A program made the translations under genes and the position numbers. A DNA stretch of 55,871 nt, taken from Lachnospiraceae bacterium (GTDB lineage: Bacteria > Bacillota > Clostridia > Lachnospirales > Lachnospiraceae). The DNA lies in contig JAFZRY010000022.1 of the NCBI GenBank assembly GCA_017619615.1, forward strand, positions 1 through 55,871. Reading direction: 5' to 3'. The notes under the pieces are model-generated. The model had not been told where the DNA came from. It searched no databases and saw only the letters and a program-made list of their open reading frames with translations. Shown here piece by piece: positions 27,118-36,589 of this stretch. The number at the start of each line of letters is the position of its first letter. The stretch's first letter is position 1.

Positions 27118-28762
27118 GAAGACAACACGGACGCTGAACATCCGGGAACTGCTCCCTTTCCTGGCCCTCCTGCCGGGCCTTCTTCTGGTGCTGTATTATC
27201 TTCTGGGCCCCGCCTCCGGTTACATGACCTCGGACTGCACGGACTCCATCCGCTGGGCACAGGCGACCTATGAATCCGGTCATCTGATCTCCAAAAACTT
27301 CAGTTACGCGGCGGTGCAGCCGTTTGGCGGAAACCTGATCTTCCTGCCGTTCGTTGCACTGTTCGGCTATTCCATGACCGCGCAGATCGCCGGCCTGGTG
27401 CTGTTCGCGCTGCTGTTTGTCTTCGCGCTCTATTATCTGGCCCGCGGCCTGGGCTTTGACCGGCTGTTCAGCGGCATATTCGTGAGCGTGACGGTGTTGC
27501 TCCTGTCCTCCAGTCCCAAACTGCGGGAGATCATCTGGGAGCACATTTTCTATTACAATCTTGGCATCCTGTTTTTCTGCCTGGGCTTCGGCCTGGCGCT
27601 GCGCCTGCTGGGGGACGAAGAGCGGCGGAAAGGCTTTTCTTCCTACAAAACCCGCGACTGGATCCGTCTGGCCGTCCTGATCCTGTTTTCATTTTTGGCC
27701 GCAACGGACGGGCTGCAGACGCTGGTCTGTCTGACGCTTCCACTGATCGGTGCTTATGCTCTGGAATACTATATTTTCAGCAAGCCGGCCGCGCGCATCA
27801 AAGAGCAGGCGGGGATGTCCCTCGTCCTGCTGCTGATCCTCTTCTGGTCCGTGCTGGGCTTCCTGATGATCCCGGTCTTCACGCGCGGCGTGGAGGCGGG
27901 GTATGCCAACGCCTATTCCACGTACAGTCCTATGAACGAATGGAAAGATAATTTCCTCGGTCTTTTCCACAACTGGCTGACGCTGTTCGGCGTGTCTGTC
28001 GCGAAGAACGATCCGCTGGTCAGTGCGGATTCCGTCGTCAATATGATGCGGATCGCCTGCGCGCTGGTCCTGCTGTTCGGACCTTTCGTCCTGCTGGCGC
28101 GGTATGACAGGCAGAAGGAACGGGAACTGCGGCTGCTGATCGGCGGTCACCTGTTCGTGTCCGCGTTCATCATTTTTGCTTCGGTCTTCGGCAGCCTGGG
28201 CAAGGCCAACTGGCGGCTGACGCCGATGCTGGGGAGCGCGATCCTCGTGATGCTGACCTGGAGCCTGAAGCGCCTGCAGCAGGCCGAGTTCAAGCGGGTA
28301 GGGGTCATTTTTACCGCGTTTTTCATCGCGGTTTCCGCGCTTTCCGCGGTCACGATCGCCCGCATGCCGGCTAATTACGGAGAGAATAACTCCTGGCACG
28401 TCGCCGCACGCGTGCTGGAGGAAAAAGGCCTGACCTACGGCTACGGCAATTTCTGGTGGTCCGAACTGATCACGCTGGTGTCCGGCAATAAGGTCCAGAT
28501 GGCCAACATCAACGAATCCAAGGGCAAGCCGGTCAAGAACGATTACCAGCTCCCGTCCGGCAATTTCAGCGAGCGGGTGGAAGAGAAATACTTCCTGCTG
28601 CTGACGGAATCGGACAACAACAAAATGGAAGACTGGATCGCCAAGCAGAAGAAGCAGGGCTCAGTCATAGACGAGTTCACCATCGAATCCGACCAGTATT
28701 CCGCCGGCGGATTCGCGGGGACCAAGGTCTACGTATACGTCTTTGACAAAAACATTTTCTAG
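27110..28762 (+). CDS. Large polytopic membrane protein, possible GT-C-like glycosyltransferase
   Basis: The 550-residue protein has about ten hydrophobic segments spread over residues 15-430 and a hydrophilic C-terminal domain of about 120 residues. A loop after the first helix carries acidic residues ([17 protein letters not shown]), the place where GT-C enzymes keep a catalytic Asp. The order loop - many helices - soluble tail also resembles GT-C transferases that use polyprenyl-phosphate sugars. I recognise no named family. It overlaps the flavoenzyme upstream and is followed by lepB. Glycosyltransferase function is inference from topology and neighbours. Confidence 0.7.
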   Translation: MPEKTTRTLNIRELLPFLALLPGLLLVLYYLLGPASGYMTSDCTDSIRWAQATYESGHLISKNFSYAAVQPFGGNLIFLPFVALFGYSMTAQIAGLVLFALLFVFALYYLARGLGFDRLFSGIFVSVTVLLLSSSPKLREIIWEHIFYYNLGILFFCLGFGLALRLLGDEERRKGFSSYKTRDWIRLAVLILFSFLAATDGLQTLVCLTLPLIGAYALEYYIFSKPAARIKEQAGMSLVLLLILFWSVLGFLMIPVFTRGVEAGYANAYSTYSPMNEWKDNFLGLFHNWLTLFGVSVAKNDPLVSADSVVNMMRIACALVLLFGPFVLLARYDRQKERELRLLIGGHLFVSAFIIFASVFGSLGKANWRLTPMLGSAILVMLTWSLKRLQQAEFKRVGVIFTAFFIAVSALSAVTIARMPANYGENNSWHVAARVLEEKGLTYGYGNFWWSELITLVSGNKVQMANINESKGKPVKNDYQLPSGNFSERVEEKYFLLLTESDNNKMEDWIAKQKKQGSVIDEFTIESDQYSAGGFAGTKVYVYVFDKNIF

Positions 28763-28783
28763 CGGGGAAGGTGCATATCATCC

Positions 28784-29344
28784 ATGGCGAAACGGCGCGA
28801 ATATGAAGTGGTGACCGCGGGAGATCTGGTCAAACGGATCTCTGTTTGGGTCGTGGACGTGATCCTCGTGGTCGCGCTGGCCCTTTCCCTGGTCCACCTC
28901 TTCGGCACGCGCGTCCACATGGAAGGCAGTTCCATGACGCCGACCCTGTCCAACGGGGATCGCCTGCTGATCAACCGCGTGAAAGGCAAGATCCTCTCCA
29001 TCGACCGCTTCGACATCGTGGCGTACGAACTGCCCGGCCAGGAAGGCGTTTTCCTGAAGCGCGTGCTGGCTCTTCCGGGCGAAACGGTCCAGATCCGCGA
29101 AGGAAAGGTCTATATTGACCAGAAAGAACTGCCCGAAAATGAATACACCCGTTCTCTTTCCTACGCCGGCGTGGCGCAGACGCCCCTGACGCTGGCCGAA
29201 GGCGAGTATTTCGTGGTGGGAGAGAACGCCGACGCCTCGCTGGACAGCCGTTTCAGCGACGTGGGCAACATCCTTTCCCGCAACATCCTCGGAACGGTCT
29301 GGCTGCGCTACGCGCCGTTCCGCGACCTTCGTTTTTTACCGTGA
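28784..29344 (+). CDS. lepB: Signal peptidase I (first copy)
   Basis: Type I signal peptidase removes signal peptides from exported proteins. The 186-residue protein has one N-terminal transmembrane helix (about 20-40), the Ser box MEGSSMTPTL with catalytic Ser50, the Lys box FLKRVLALPGE with Lys92, and the late GENADASLDSRF block. That block is a variant of the usual GDN.. .SxDSR motif (GEN for GDN). It follows the polytopic protein gene after 21 nt and precedes rbgA. A second, distinct lepB lies just after rbgA. Confidence 0.92.
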   Translation: MAKRREYEVVTAGDLVKRISVWVVDVILVVALALSLVHLFGTRVHMEGSSMTPTLSNGDRLLINRVKGKILSIDRFDIVAYELPGQEGVFLKRVLALPGETVQIREGKVYIDQKELPENEYTRSLSYAGVAQTPLTLAEGEYFVVGENADASLDSRFSDVGNILSRNILGTVWLRYAPFRDLRFLP

Positions 29345-29357
29345 GGTGCTTATGGGC

Positions 29358-30209
29358 ATGAATCTGCAATGGTACCCCGGCCACATGACGAAGGCCAAGC
29401 GGGCGATGGAGGACAGCATCAAGCTGGTGGATGTGATCGTGGAGATCCGTGACGCCCGCCTCCCGTATTCGAGCGCAAACCCGGACCTGGCCGGTATGGG
29501 AAAAGGGAAGAAACGCATCCTGGTCCTGAACAAGACCGATCTGGCCGATCCCCGCGAGACCGAAAAATGGATGGCGCATTTCCGCGCGCAGGAGATCATC
29601 CCGCTGGCTATGGATGCCCGCAAACGAGGCGACTGCTCCGATATCCTGCGCCAGCTGAACGAACTGGCGGCTGAGAAAAAAGCCAAAGACTTAAAGCGCG
29701 GCATCAAAAACCGACCCGCGCGTCTGATGATCGCCGGCATTCCCAACGTCGGGAAATCCACCCTGATCAATTCACTGGCCGGCCGCGCCAGCACCAAGAC
29801 CGGCGACAAGCCGGGCGTCACCCGCGGCCTGCAGTGGATCCGTCTGAATGCTTCTCTGGAATTACTGGACACTCCTGGTATCCTGTGGCCCCGCTTTGAG
29901 GACGAATCCGTAGGCCTCAAACTGGCTCTGATGGGAGCGATCCGCGAGGAAGTGCTTCCGGCGGAGGAACTGGCGCTCGCGGGCATGAAAATGCTGCAGG
30001 AGCGGTATCCGCAGGCGCTGACGGACAAATACGGCATCGCGGGGGATGTCTCGCCGGCCTCGCTCACGGAACTGGCGGAAAAGCAGGGCCTCCTGCAGAA
30101 AGGCGCCGAGCCGGACACCGCGCGCGCCGCCGCCCGCTTCCTGGACGACCTGAAAAAAGGCAGACTGGGCCGCATCACGCTGGAGTCCCCGGACTCCGGA
30201 GAGGAATAA
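29358..30209 (+). CDS. rbgA: Ribosome biogenesis GTPase RbgA (YlqF)
   Basis: RbgA is a circularly permuted GTPase needed for late 50S assembly. The protein is 283 residues from ATG 29358, chosen because the homologous start reads MxxQWxPGHM and GAGGTG lies 9 nt upstream; a GTG at 29346 and an ATG at 29352 are in frame. G4 NKTD (58-61) precedes G1 GIPNVGKST (127-135), the permuted order, followed by the G3 block LLDTPGILWP and a C-terminal RNA-binding helical domain. It normally follows rplS; here four genes intervene. Confidence 0.95.
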   Translation: MNLQWYPGHMTKAKRAMEDSIKLVDVIVEIRDARLPYSSANPDLAGMGKGKKRILVLNKTDLADPRETEKWMAHFRAQEIIPLAMDARKRGDCSDILRQLNELAAEKKAKDLKRGIKNRPARLMIAGIPNVGKSTLINSLAGRASTKTGDKPGVTRGLQWIRLNASLELLDTPGILWPRFEDESVGLKLALMGAIREEVLPAEELALAGMKMLQERYPQALTDKYGIAGDVSPASLTELAEKQGLLQKGAEPDTARAAARFLDDLKKGRLGRITLESPDSGEE

Positions 30210-30210
30210 C

Positions 30211-30804
30211 ATGGCATTCCGGAACAAAAACAAAGAGACCGAACCGGTCAGACTGGAAAAAGAGCCGAAACTCTGGAAGGATATCCTGAGCACGCTTTTG
30301 CATCTGGCGCTGTTGGTAGGCTTTGTCGTCTTTTTCCTGACCTGCATCGGCCAGCGCGTCATGGTGGAAGGTTCTTCCATGGAGGACAAGCTGCATGACA
30401 AGGACCAGCTGATCGTGGACTGCTTCACCTACCGCTTCCTGCACGGTCCTAAACGGCAGGACATCGTCGTTTTCCGGCTGAAAGACGAACCGGACACGTT
30501 TTACGTGAAGCGGGTGATCGGCCTGCCCGGCGAGACGGTTCAGATCAAAAAGTCTGTGATCTATATCAACGGCGAGCCGATCGAGGACCCGTACGCCACG
30601 CAAAAGGTCTTTCCCGCGGGAGCTGCGGAGGACCCGATCGTCCTGGGAGAAGACGAGTACTTCGTGATGGGGGACAACCGCAACAACAGTTCGGATTCCC
30701 GCTACTCGGTCGGTCCCGTGAAACGCAGCCAGCTCGTGGGGCGCGCCTGGCTCCGCGTGTGGCCGTTTGGCACGCGCACGAACCTGATCCCGGAGGGCAA
30801 TTGA
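30211..30804 (+). CDS. lepB: Signal peptidase I (second copy)
   Basis: The 197-residue type I signal peptidase has a single N-terminal helix (about 26-46), Ser box MVEGSSMEDKL with Ser56, Lys box FYVKRVIGLPGETV with Lys100, and the canonical GDNRNNSSDSRY block. It is clearly diverged from the copy at 28784, so the pair is an old paralogy rather than a fresh duplication. It lies 1 nt after rbgA and abuts rnhB with no gap. Confidence 0.93.
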   Translation: MAFRNKNKETEPVRLEKEPKLWKDILSTLLHLALLVGFVVFFLTCIGQRVMVEGSSMEDKLHDKDQLIVDCFTYRFLHGPKRQDIVVFRLKDEPDTFYVKRVIGLPGETVQIKKSVIYINGEPIEDPYATQKVFPAGAAEDPIVLGEDEYFVMGDNRNNSSDSRYSVGPVKRSQLVGRAWLRVWPFGTRTNLIPEGN

Positions 30805-31446
30805 ATGGCCAGGCTCGATCTGGAAAAGGAGAGGGCGCGGCTGGCGTCGCTCAGTGTGTATGAGCGGGAATACGCCGAGTTTGCCCCGATCGCCGGGATC
30901 GACGAAGCCGGCCGGGGACCGCTCGCCGGCCCGGTGGCTGCCGCCGCCGTGATCCTGGACCCGTCGCAGGAGATCCTGTATATCAACGACTCCAAGAAGC
31001 TTTCGGAAGCCCGGCGGGAGATGCTGTATGACGAGATCATGCAGAAAGCACTGAGCGTGGGCGTAGGCCTCGCGTCTGCAGCCCGCATCGACGAGATCAA
31101 TATCCTTCAGGCCACTTACGAAGCCATGCGGAAAGCGGTGGCACAGTTATCCCCGGTCCCGGGTCTGCTGCTGGTGGATGCGGTGACGATCCCCGGTGTG
31201 GATATCCGCCAGATCCCCATCATTAAAGGCGACGCCAAGAGCATCTCGATCGGCGCCGCCAGTATCATAGCGAAAGTCACACGGGATCGGATCCTGAAAG
31301 AGATGGACCGGGCATACCCGCAGTACGGCTTCGCGCAGCATAAGGGCTACGGGACAGCAGCCCATATCGCCGCGATCCGTGAATTCGGCCCTTGCCCGGA
31401 GCACCGCCGGAGCTTCATCAAAAACTTCACGGCTCCGTCCGAATAA
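30805..31446 (+). CDS. rnhB: Ribonuclease HII
   Basis: RNase HII cuts at ribonucleotides embedded in DNA and in RNA-DNA hybrids. The 213-residue protein has the active-site signature [15 protein letters not shown] (Asp33, Glu34), [11 protein letters not shown], the third Asp in [11 protein letters not shown], and [13 protein letters not shown]. An extra N-terminal helix (1-28) is common in Firmicute RnhB. The rbgA-rnhB neighbourhood is conserved, here with lepB between them. Confidence 0.95.
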   Translation: MARLDLEKERARLASLSVYEREYAEFAPIAGIDEAGRGPLAGPVAAAAVILDPSQEILYINDSKKLSEARREMLYDEIMQKALSVGVGLASAARIDEINILQATYEAMRKAVAQLSPVPGLLLVDAVTIPGVDIRQIPIIKGDAKSISIGAASIIAKVTRDRILKEMDRAYPQYGFAQHKGYGTAAHIAAIREFGPCPEHRRSFIKNFTAPSE

Positions 31447-31471
31447 TTCCCCTTTTTTACGGTGAGGAAAA

Positions 31472-31828
31472 ATGAATAAACGCGAAGTGGGCACCTGCTA
31501 CGAAGAGCAGGCTGCCCGTTATTTGCAGCGCCTGGGCATGGAAGTCCTCTGGCGCAATTACCGCTGCCACGTCGGCGAGATCGACCTGATCCTGCGCGAT
31601 GAGGACACTCTGGTGTTCGCCGAAGTCAAATATCGCCGCACAGACGAATACGGCCGCGGAGAAGTGCACGTGGACAGGCGGAAACAGCGGACGATCTTCC
31701 GGGTCGCGGAGCAGTTTCTGATCCGGTACTTCCCGGACGGGAATTATCCGCCGTGCCGTTTTGACGTGGTCGCGATCGACGGGTTCGACATGGTCGTCCA
31801 TTATCCGGACGCATTCTGGAAGGAATAA
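31472..31828 (+). CDS. yraN: YraN/UPF0102 family endonuclease-fold protein
   Basis: The 118-residue protein has the family pattern GTCYEEQAARYLQRLGMEVL, ILWRNYR-like NYRCHVGEIDLI and LVFAEVKYRR, i.e. the Glu/Asp-Glu-x-Lys residues of the Holliday-junction-resolvase-like nuclease fold. Biological role not settled in the family. It commonly follows rnhB, as here. A bidirectional terminator closes the unit. Confidence 0.92.
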   Translation: MNKREVGTCYEEQAARYLQRLGMEVLWRNYRCHVGEIDLILRDEDTLVFAEVKYRRTDEYGRGEVHVDRRKQRTIFRVAEQFLIRYFPDGNYPPCRFDVVAIDGFDMVVHYPDAFWKE

Positions 31829-31832
31829 AACA

Positions 31833-31856
31833 GGAGCGGACGCATTTGTCCGCTCC
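31833..31856 (-). terminator. Bidirectional terminator between yraN and prs
   Basis: A perfect 9-bp stem, GGAGCGGAC (31833-31841) / GTCCGCTCC (31848-31856), has a 6-nt loop. On the minus strand it is followed by TGTTTTATT, so it suits prs best; on the plus strand it can still end yraN transcription. Confidence 0.75.
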
Positions 31857-31891
31857 CTGCATTGATTCCGCGCCGTGATTCCCGGCCGCAG

Positions 31892-33079
31892 TTACTCCGT
31901 TTCTTTTAAGATCGTCTGAAGCATCTTTGACGGATCCACGACGGTGGAGACCGCGATGTTATGGTTCATCGTGTTGATGATCTTGCCGATAAATCCCGAC
32001 ATGTCCGCCTCCAGATACCACGGCTGCTCCAGCACGATGGGCGGCCGGTAGTTCAGGTTCGTGGTCACCATGTAGTCGAAGAGGCCTTCTTCATGCGCTT
32101 TGATGAACTTGTCGAAGCCGGCTACGAACAGGCCGAACGTGCAGCAGATGATGACCGTGGCGGCGCCGCGCTCCTTCATGTCACGCGCGGCTTCCAGGAT
32201 GTTGAGACCGGTAGAGATGATGTCGTCCAGAATCAGGACGATCTTGCCTTCCGGATTCGGACCCAGGTATTCGGACGCCACGATCGGGTTGACGCCGTCC
32301 TCCACGCGCGTGTAATCGCGGCGTTTGTAGAACATGCCGAGATTGAGGCCGACCGTGTTGGCCAGGTAAACGGCACGACGCATGGCGCCTTCGTCCGGGC
32401 TGACGAGCAGCATCTGGTCCTTGCAGAAGTGAATGTCCTGCAGCTGCGTCAGAAGGACGTGCAGGAAGTTGTAGTCCGGAGAATAGTTGTCAAAATCGTG
32501 CAGCGGGATCGCGTTCTGCACGCAGGGATCGTGCGCGTCGAACGTCACGATGTTGGCGACGCCCATGTTGCTCAGTTCCTCCAGCGCCAGAGCGCAGTCC
32601 AGGGATTCGCGCAGCACGCGTTTGTGCTGACGGCTCTGATACAGGAACGGCATGATCACGCTGATGCGCCGGGCGGAAGTGGAAGCGGCGGCGATGATGC
32701 GCTTTAAGTCCTGGTAATGATCATCGGGGGACATGTAATGCTTCCGGCCGCTGATCTTGAAGCTCATGCTGTTGTTCGTGACGTCGGAAATGATGAACAG
32801 GTCGCTGCCGCGGACGGATTCCATGATCATGCCCTTGGCTTCGCCGGAACTGAAGCGGGGGCACTGGACCCGGACCAGGTAAGAATCCTTGTCGTATTCC
32901 CGGCCGGAAATCGTAGGATCGTCCAGCGCATGGTCCGCCAGGTACTGTTTGCGCAATGCGACGATGTGCCGGTCCGCCTTTTCGACGAGTTCGCGGCAGT
33001 TGTCCATCGCAATGATTTTGAGGGGGGCAAGAAGCGTGCGGTTCTTAAAGTAATAGGTCTTGTCGAATTCCATGAACAT
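31892..33079 (-). CDS. prs: Ribose-phosphate pyrophosphokinase (long, divergent form)
   Basis: PRPP synthetase makes phosphoribosyl pyrophosphate for nucleotide and His/Trp synthesis. The 395-residue protein is longer than the classical 315 aa. Recognisable blocks are RFSSGEAKGMIMESVRGSD (ribose/ATP region), VTFDAHDPCVQ, the catalytic loop FYKRRDYTRV, and the PRPP loop ILDDIISTGLNI in place of the usual VDDxxxTGGT. The start at 33079 (MFMEFDK) follows GGAAAGGCGG at good spacing; a much longer opening upstream has no such site. It is divergent from the DUF512 gene. Prs is the best call; a related diphosphokinase activity cannot be excluded. Confidence 0.82.
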   Translation of the reverse strand: MFMEFDKTYYFKNRTLLAPLKIIAMDNCRELVEKADRHIVALRKQYLADHALDDPTISGREYDKDSYLVRVQCPRFSSGEAKGMIMESVRGSDLFIISDVTNNSMSFKISGRKHYMSPDDHYQDLKRIIAAASTSARRISVIMPFLYQSRQHKRVLRESLDCALALEELSNMGVANIVTFDAHDPCVQNAIPLHDFDNYSPDYNFLHVLLTQLQDIHFCKDQMLLVSPDEGAMRRAVYLANTVGLNLGMFYKRRDYTRVEDGVNPIVASEYLGPNPEGKIVLILDDIISTGLNILEAARDMKERGAATVIICCTFGLFVAGFDKFIKAHEEGLFDYMVTTNLNYRPPIVLEQPWYLEADMSGFIGKIINTMNHNIAVSTVVDPSKMLQTILKETE

Positions 33080-33139
33080 GATCCGCCTTTCCTTGGGAAG
33101 AAATGCCTTGCGCTGAAATCGTAACACTTTTCGGTGGAA

Positions 33140-33168
33140 TTGGCAAGGATTATATGGTAGAATATACG
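33140..33168 (+). promoter_or_regulatory. Promoter region for the DUF512-der-plsY operon
   Basis: TTGGCA (33140-33145) is a good -35. Two -10 choices overlap: TATACG (33163-33168) at 17-nt spacing, and the extended TG-G-TAGAAT (33155-33163) at 12 nt. The second would keep the whole SD (GGAAGG) in the transcript. Confidence 0.45.
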
Positions 33169-33185
33169 CGGGAAGGCTAAACAAA

Positions 33186-34559
33186 ATGAAGAAACACCGC
33201 ATCAGCCGGGTGGCGCCCGGCTCCATCGGGGAAGAACTGGAGATCAAAGCCGGCGATTATATCGTGAATATCGGAGGCCAGGAGATCGAGGACGTCCTGG
33301 ACTACGAGTTTCTGTGCCGCGAAGAAGAAGTGGATCTCCTGGTGGAAACGGCGGAAGGAGAGCAGATCCTGTTCGAGATCGAAAAAGACGAGGACGAGGA
33401 CCTGGGCCTTTCCTTTGAAGAAGGCCTGATGGACGAATACCGCTCCTGCCGCAACAAATGCATCTTCTGTTTCATCGACCAGATGCCGCCCGGCATGCGC
33501 GAAACGCTGTATTTCAAGGATGACGACGCCAGGCTCAGCTTCCTGCAGGGCAACTACATTACGCTGACCAACATGAGCGATCACGAGTTCGACCGCATCC
33601 TGAAATACCATCTGTCGCCCATCAATATCTCCGTGCACACGATGAATCCTGCGCTCCGCTGCCGGATGCTCCACAACCGCTTTGCCGGCGACGCGCTGAA
33701 ACGGCTGGACATCCTGTATGAACACGGGATCACCATGAACGGTCAGATCATGCTTTGCCCGGGCTGGAATGACGGGGCGGAGCTGGAATACACGATAGAA
33801 CAGCTGTCACGTTATCTGCCGCACATGGAGAGCGTTTCCGTGGTGCCGGTCGGGCTGACCAAATACCGGGAAGGACTCGAGCCGCTGCGTCTGTTGACGA
33901 AGGAGGAAGCGGCGCAGACCATCGATATCATCGAAAAATGGCAGCAAAAACTCTACCCGCAGCACGATCTGCATTTTGTTCACGCCAGCGACGAGATCTA
34001 CCTGCTGGCGGGGCGTCCGCTGCCAGAAGAAGAGCGCTACGACGGATATCTGCAGCTGGAAAACGGTGTGGGAATGATGCGGCTGTTCATCGATCAGTTT
34101 CGGGAAGAACTGGCACATCACAAGTCGTCCGTGCGGAAAAGGCGGAAAGTATCCATCGCCTGCGGCCGGCTGCCCGCGCCGTCCCTCGCGGAGCTGCTGG
34201 CGGAACTGAAAGAGAAGTTCCCGGGCGTGGAGCCGCAGCTGTATCCGATCCGGAACGACTTCTTCGGCGAGACCATCACCGTCTCCGGCCTGGTGACCGG
34301 CGGCGACCTGATCGCGCAGCTGAAAGGGAACGATCTGGGCGAAGCCGTATACATCCCGCTGACCATGCTGCGCGCGGGAGAGGACGTGTTTCTGGACGAT
34401 CTTCACGTGTCCGACGTGGAGGAAGCCCTGGGCGTCCCGGTCATTGCCCTTGACTGCGACGGCATTTCCATGGTAAATAGCATTTTAAAACCCGGTCCCG
34501 GCGCCACGCGCAGCCGGCTGTTCCGGGCTTATGAATCAGAATCAGGAGGCGGAGCATGA
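33186..34559 (+). CDS. DUF512 radical SAM/PDZ-like protein
   Basis: The 457-residue protein has a PDZ-like N-terminus ([20 protein letters not shown]), then a radical SAM-type cluster motif [14 protein letters not shown] (C-x3-C-x2-C) followed by [24 protein letters not shown]-terminal DUF512 region ends with [14 protein letters not shown]. Its biochemical role is not established. It is commonly encoded immediately upstream of der in clostridia, and here the two genes overlap by 4 nt, which hints at a role linked to ribosome or lipid functions of that operon. Confidence 0.88.
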   Translation: MKKHRISRVAPGSIGEELEIKAGDYIVNIGGQEIEDVLDYEFLCREEEVDLLVETAEGEQILFEIEKDEDEDLGLSFEEGLMDEYRSCRNKCIFCFIDQMPPGMRETLYFKDDDARLSFLQGNYITLTNMSDHEFDRILKYHLSPINISVHTMNPALRCRMLHNRFAGDALKRLDILYEHGITMNGQIMLCPGWNDGAELEYTIEQLSRYLPHMESVSVVPVGLTKYREGLEPLRLLTKEEAAQTIDIIEKWQQKLYPQHDLHFVHASDEIYLLAGRPLPEEERYDGYLQLENGVGMMRLFIDQFREELAHHKSSVRKRRKVSIACGRLPAPSLAELLAELKEKFPGVEPQLYPIRNDFFGETITVSGLVTGGDLIAQLKGNDLGEAVYIPLTMLRAGEDVFLDDLHVSDVEEALGVPVIALDCDGISMVNSILKPGPGATRSRLFRAYESESGGGA

Positions 34560-35884
34560 GCAGACCCATCGTCGCCATCGTAGGGCGGCCCAACGTGGGC
34601 AAATCCACCCTTTTCAATAAACTCGCGGGCAACCGCATTTCTATCGTGGACGACACGCCCGGCGTGACCCGCGACCGTATTTACGCGGACTGCACCTGGC
34701 TGGACCGCAGCTTCACGCTGATCGATACCGGCGGCATCGAACCGGACAGCAGCGACGTGATCTTAAAGCAGATGCGCGAGCAGGCCGTCACGGCCATGGA
34801 GACCGCGGACGCCATCATTTTCCTGACGGACGTCAAGCAGGGCCTCGTGGACGACGACCTCCGCGTCGCGGAACTCCTGCGCAAGTCGCAGAAACCGGTC
34901 GTCCTGGCCGTCAACAAAGTGGATAACTTCGCCAAATACGGCAACGACGTCTATGAATTCTATAACCTCGGCCTGGGCGATCCCATCCCGATCTCCGCGA
35001 CGGAAATGCTAGGCCTGGGCGACCTGCTGGACGAGGTGATGAAGCACATCCCGAAGGCGCCGGAAGAGGATGAGGAAGACACCCGGCCGCGCATCGCGAT
35101 CGTTGGCAAGCCCAACGTGGGCAAGAGCAGCATCGTGAACCGCATGGCGGGCAATCAGCGCGTGATCGTCTCGGATATCGCCGGTACCACGCGGGACGCG
35201 ATCGACACGGTCGTGCGCCGCAATAAAAAAGAATACGTCCTGATCGACACCGCCGGCCTGCGCCGCAAGAGCAAGATCAAGGAAGATATCGAGCACTACA
35301 GCATCGTCCGCGCCGTGAGCGCCATTGAGCGCTCCAACGTCGTCATACTTGTCATCGACGCGAAAGAAGGCGTCAGTGAGCAGGACGCGAAGATCGCCGG
35401 TGTCGCGCATGACCGGAACAAAGGCATCCTGATCCTGGTCAACAAATGGGACCTGGTCGAAAAAGACAACAGTTCCGTGAAGAAGTTTACGCAGGACATC
35501 CGTGACGTGCTGTCCTTCCTGGATTACGCGGACATCCTGTTCGTGTCGGCGGAGACCGGCCAGCGCCTCGGCCAGATCTTCGACAAAGTGGATGAGATCG
35601 TGGAAAGCTGCGTGCAGCGTGTCGCGACCGGCGTGCTGAACGAGATTATTTCCCAAGCCACCGCCATGCACGAGCCGCCGTCTGACAAGGGCAAGCGCCT
35701 GCGGATCTATTACGCCACGCAGGTGGCCGTCGGCCCGCCCACGTTCGTGTTCTTCGTCAATGACAAGAAACTGATGCATTTTTCCTACCAGCGGTATCTG
35801 GAGAACCAGCTCCGGGAAACGTTCGGGTTCAAGGGAACGAGCATCAAGATCATCATCCGGGAAAGGAGCGAGAAAGAACAATGA
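34556..35884 (+). CDS. der: Ribosome biogenesis GTPase Der (EngA)
   Basis: Der carries two GTPase domains in tandem and acts in 50S maturation. The 442-residue protein shows G1 GRPNVGKST near residue 10 and a second G1 GKPNVGKSS near 184, each followed by G3 (DTGGI, DTAGL) and G4 (NKVD, NKWD). The C-terminal KH-like domain ends with [15 protein letters not shown]. Start overlaps the DUF512 stop (ATGA), and plsY overlaps its stop in the same way. Confidence 0.96.
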   Translation: MSRPIVAIVGRPNVGKSTLFNKLAGNRISIVDDTPGVTRDRIYADCTWLDRSFTLIDTGGIEPDSSDVILKQMREQAVTAMETADAIIFLTDVKQGLVDDDLRVAELLRKSQKPVVLAVNKVDNFAKYGNDVYEFYNLGLGDPIPISATEMLGLGDLLDEVMKHIPKAPEEDEEDTRPRIAIVGKPNVGKSSIVNRMAGNQRVIVSDIAGTTRDAIDTVVRRNKKEYVLIDTAGLRRKSKIKEDIEHYSIVRAVSAIERSNVVILVIDAKEGVSEQDAKIAGVAHDRNKGILILVNKWDLVEKDNSSVKKFTQDIRDVLSFLDYADILFVSAETGQRLGQIFDKVDEIVESCVQRVATGVLNEIISQATAMHEPPSDKGKRLRIYYATQVAVGPPTFVFFVNDKKLMHFSYQRYLENQLRETFGFKGTSIKIIIRERSEKEQ

Positions 35885-36513
35885 TCCGTTTGCTGTTCAT
35901 TGCGGTGGGATACTGCTTCGGCTGCATCCAGACCAGTTTCTTTTACGGGAAAAAGCAGGGGCTGGACATCCGGGAGCACGGCAGCGGCAACGCCGGTTCC
36001 ACCAACGCGCTGCGTGTCATGGGAAAAAAAGCCGGGATCATCGTGTTTATCGGCGACATGGGCAAGCTGATCCTGGCAGTCCTGCTGATGCTCCTGCTGT
36101 TTAAGTCCCGCGGTCCGGAATACGTGCTGCTCATCAAACTGTATACGGGCCTGGGCGTCGTCCTGGGGCACGATTTCCCGTTCTACATGGATTTCAAGGG
36201 CGGCAAGGGCGTCGCTTCCACGGCCGCGCTCATCATCCTGCTGGACTGGCGCATGGCGATCGTGGGCCTGGCCCTGTTCTTCGGCATCGCCCTGCTGAAC
36301 GGGATCGTTTCCCTGGCCTCCTGCGTGACGCTTACCTCGGAACTGATCCTGTTCACCGTGCTGGTCCTGACCGGCAAGCTGGCCTGCGGCATCATGCCCG
36401 TCTGGGAAGCCCTCCTGGTATTCGCCTTTATCGTCGCCCTGTCCCTGCTGCGGCACACGGAGAATATCAAACGGCTGTTCCGGGGAGAAGAGAAGCCGTT
36501 GAAAATAAAATGA
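35881..36513 (+). CDS. plsY: Glycerol-3-phosphate acyltransferase PlsY
   Basis: PlsY transfers the acyl group of acyl-phosphate, made by PlsX (4333), to glycerol-3-phosphate. The 210-residue membrane protein has five to six helices and the conserved cytoplasmic loops [33 protein letters not shown] and, near the C-terminus, [14 protein letters not shown]. Translation is coupled to der by ATGA overlap. Confidence 0.95.
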   Translation: MIRLLFIAVGYCFGCIQTSFFYGKKQGLDIREHGSGNAGSTNALRVMGKKAGIIVFIGDMGKLILAVLLMLLLFKSRGPEYVLLIKLYTGLGVVLGHDFPFYMDFKGGKGVASTAALIILLDWRMAIVGLALFFGIALLNGIVSLASCVTLTSELILFTVLVLTGKLACGIMPVWEALLVFAFIVALSLLRHTENIKRLFRGEEKPLKIK

Positions 36514-36520
36514 TTTCGGC

Positions 36521-36549
36521 TTTACAAGCCGGGATCTTTGCGGTATAGT
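36521..36549 (+). promoter_or_regulatory. sigma-A promoter for guaB
   Basis: The -35 is TTTACA (36521-36526), the spacer is 17 nt, and the -10 is TATAGT (36544-36549). GGGGAGAG precedes the ATG at 36590. No purine riboswitch is visible in the roughly 35-nt leader. Confidence 0.7.
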
Positions 36550-36589
36550 TTCAAGAAAACATCATGATCCTACGAGGGGAGAGAAGAGC

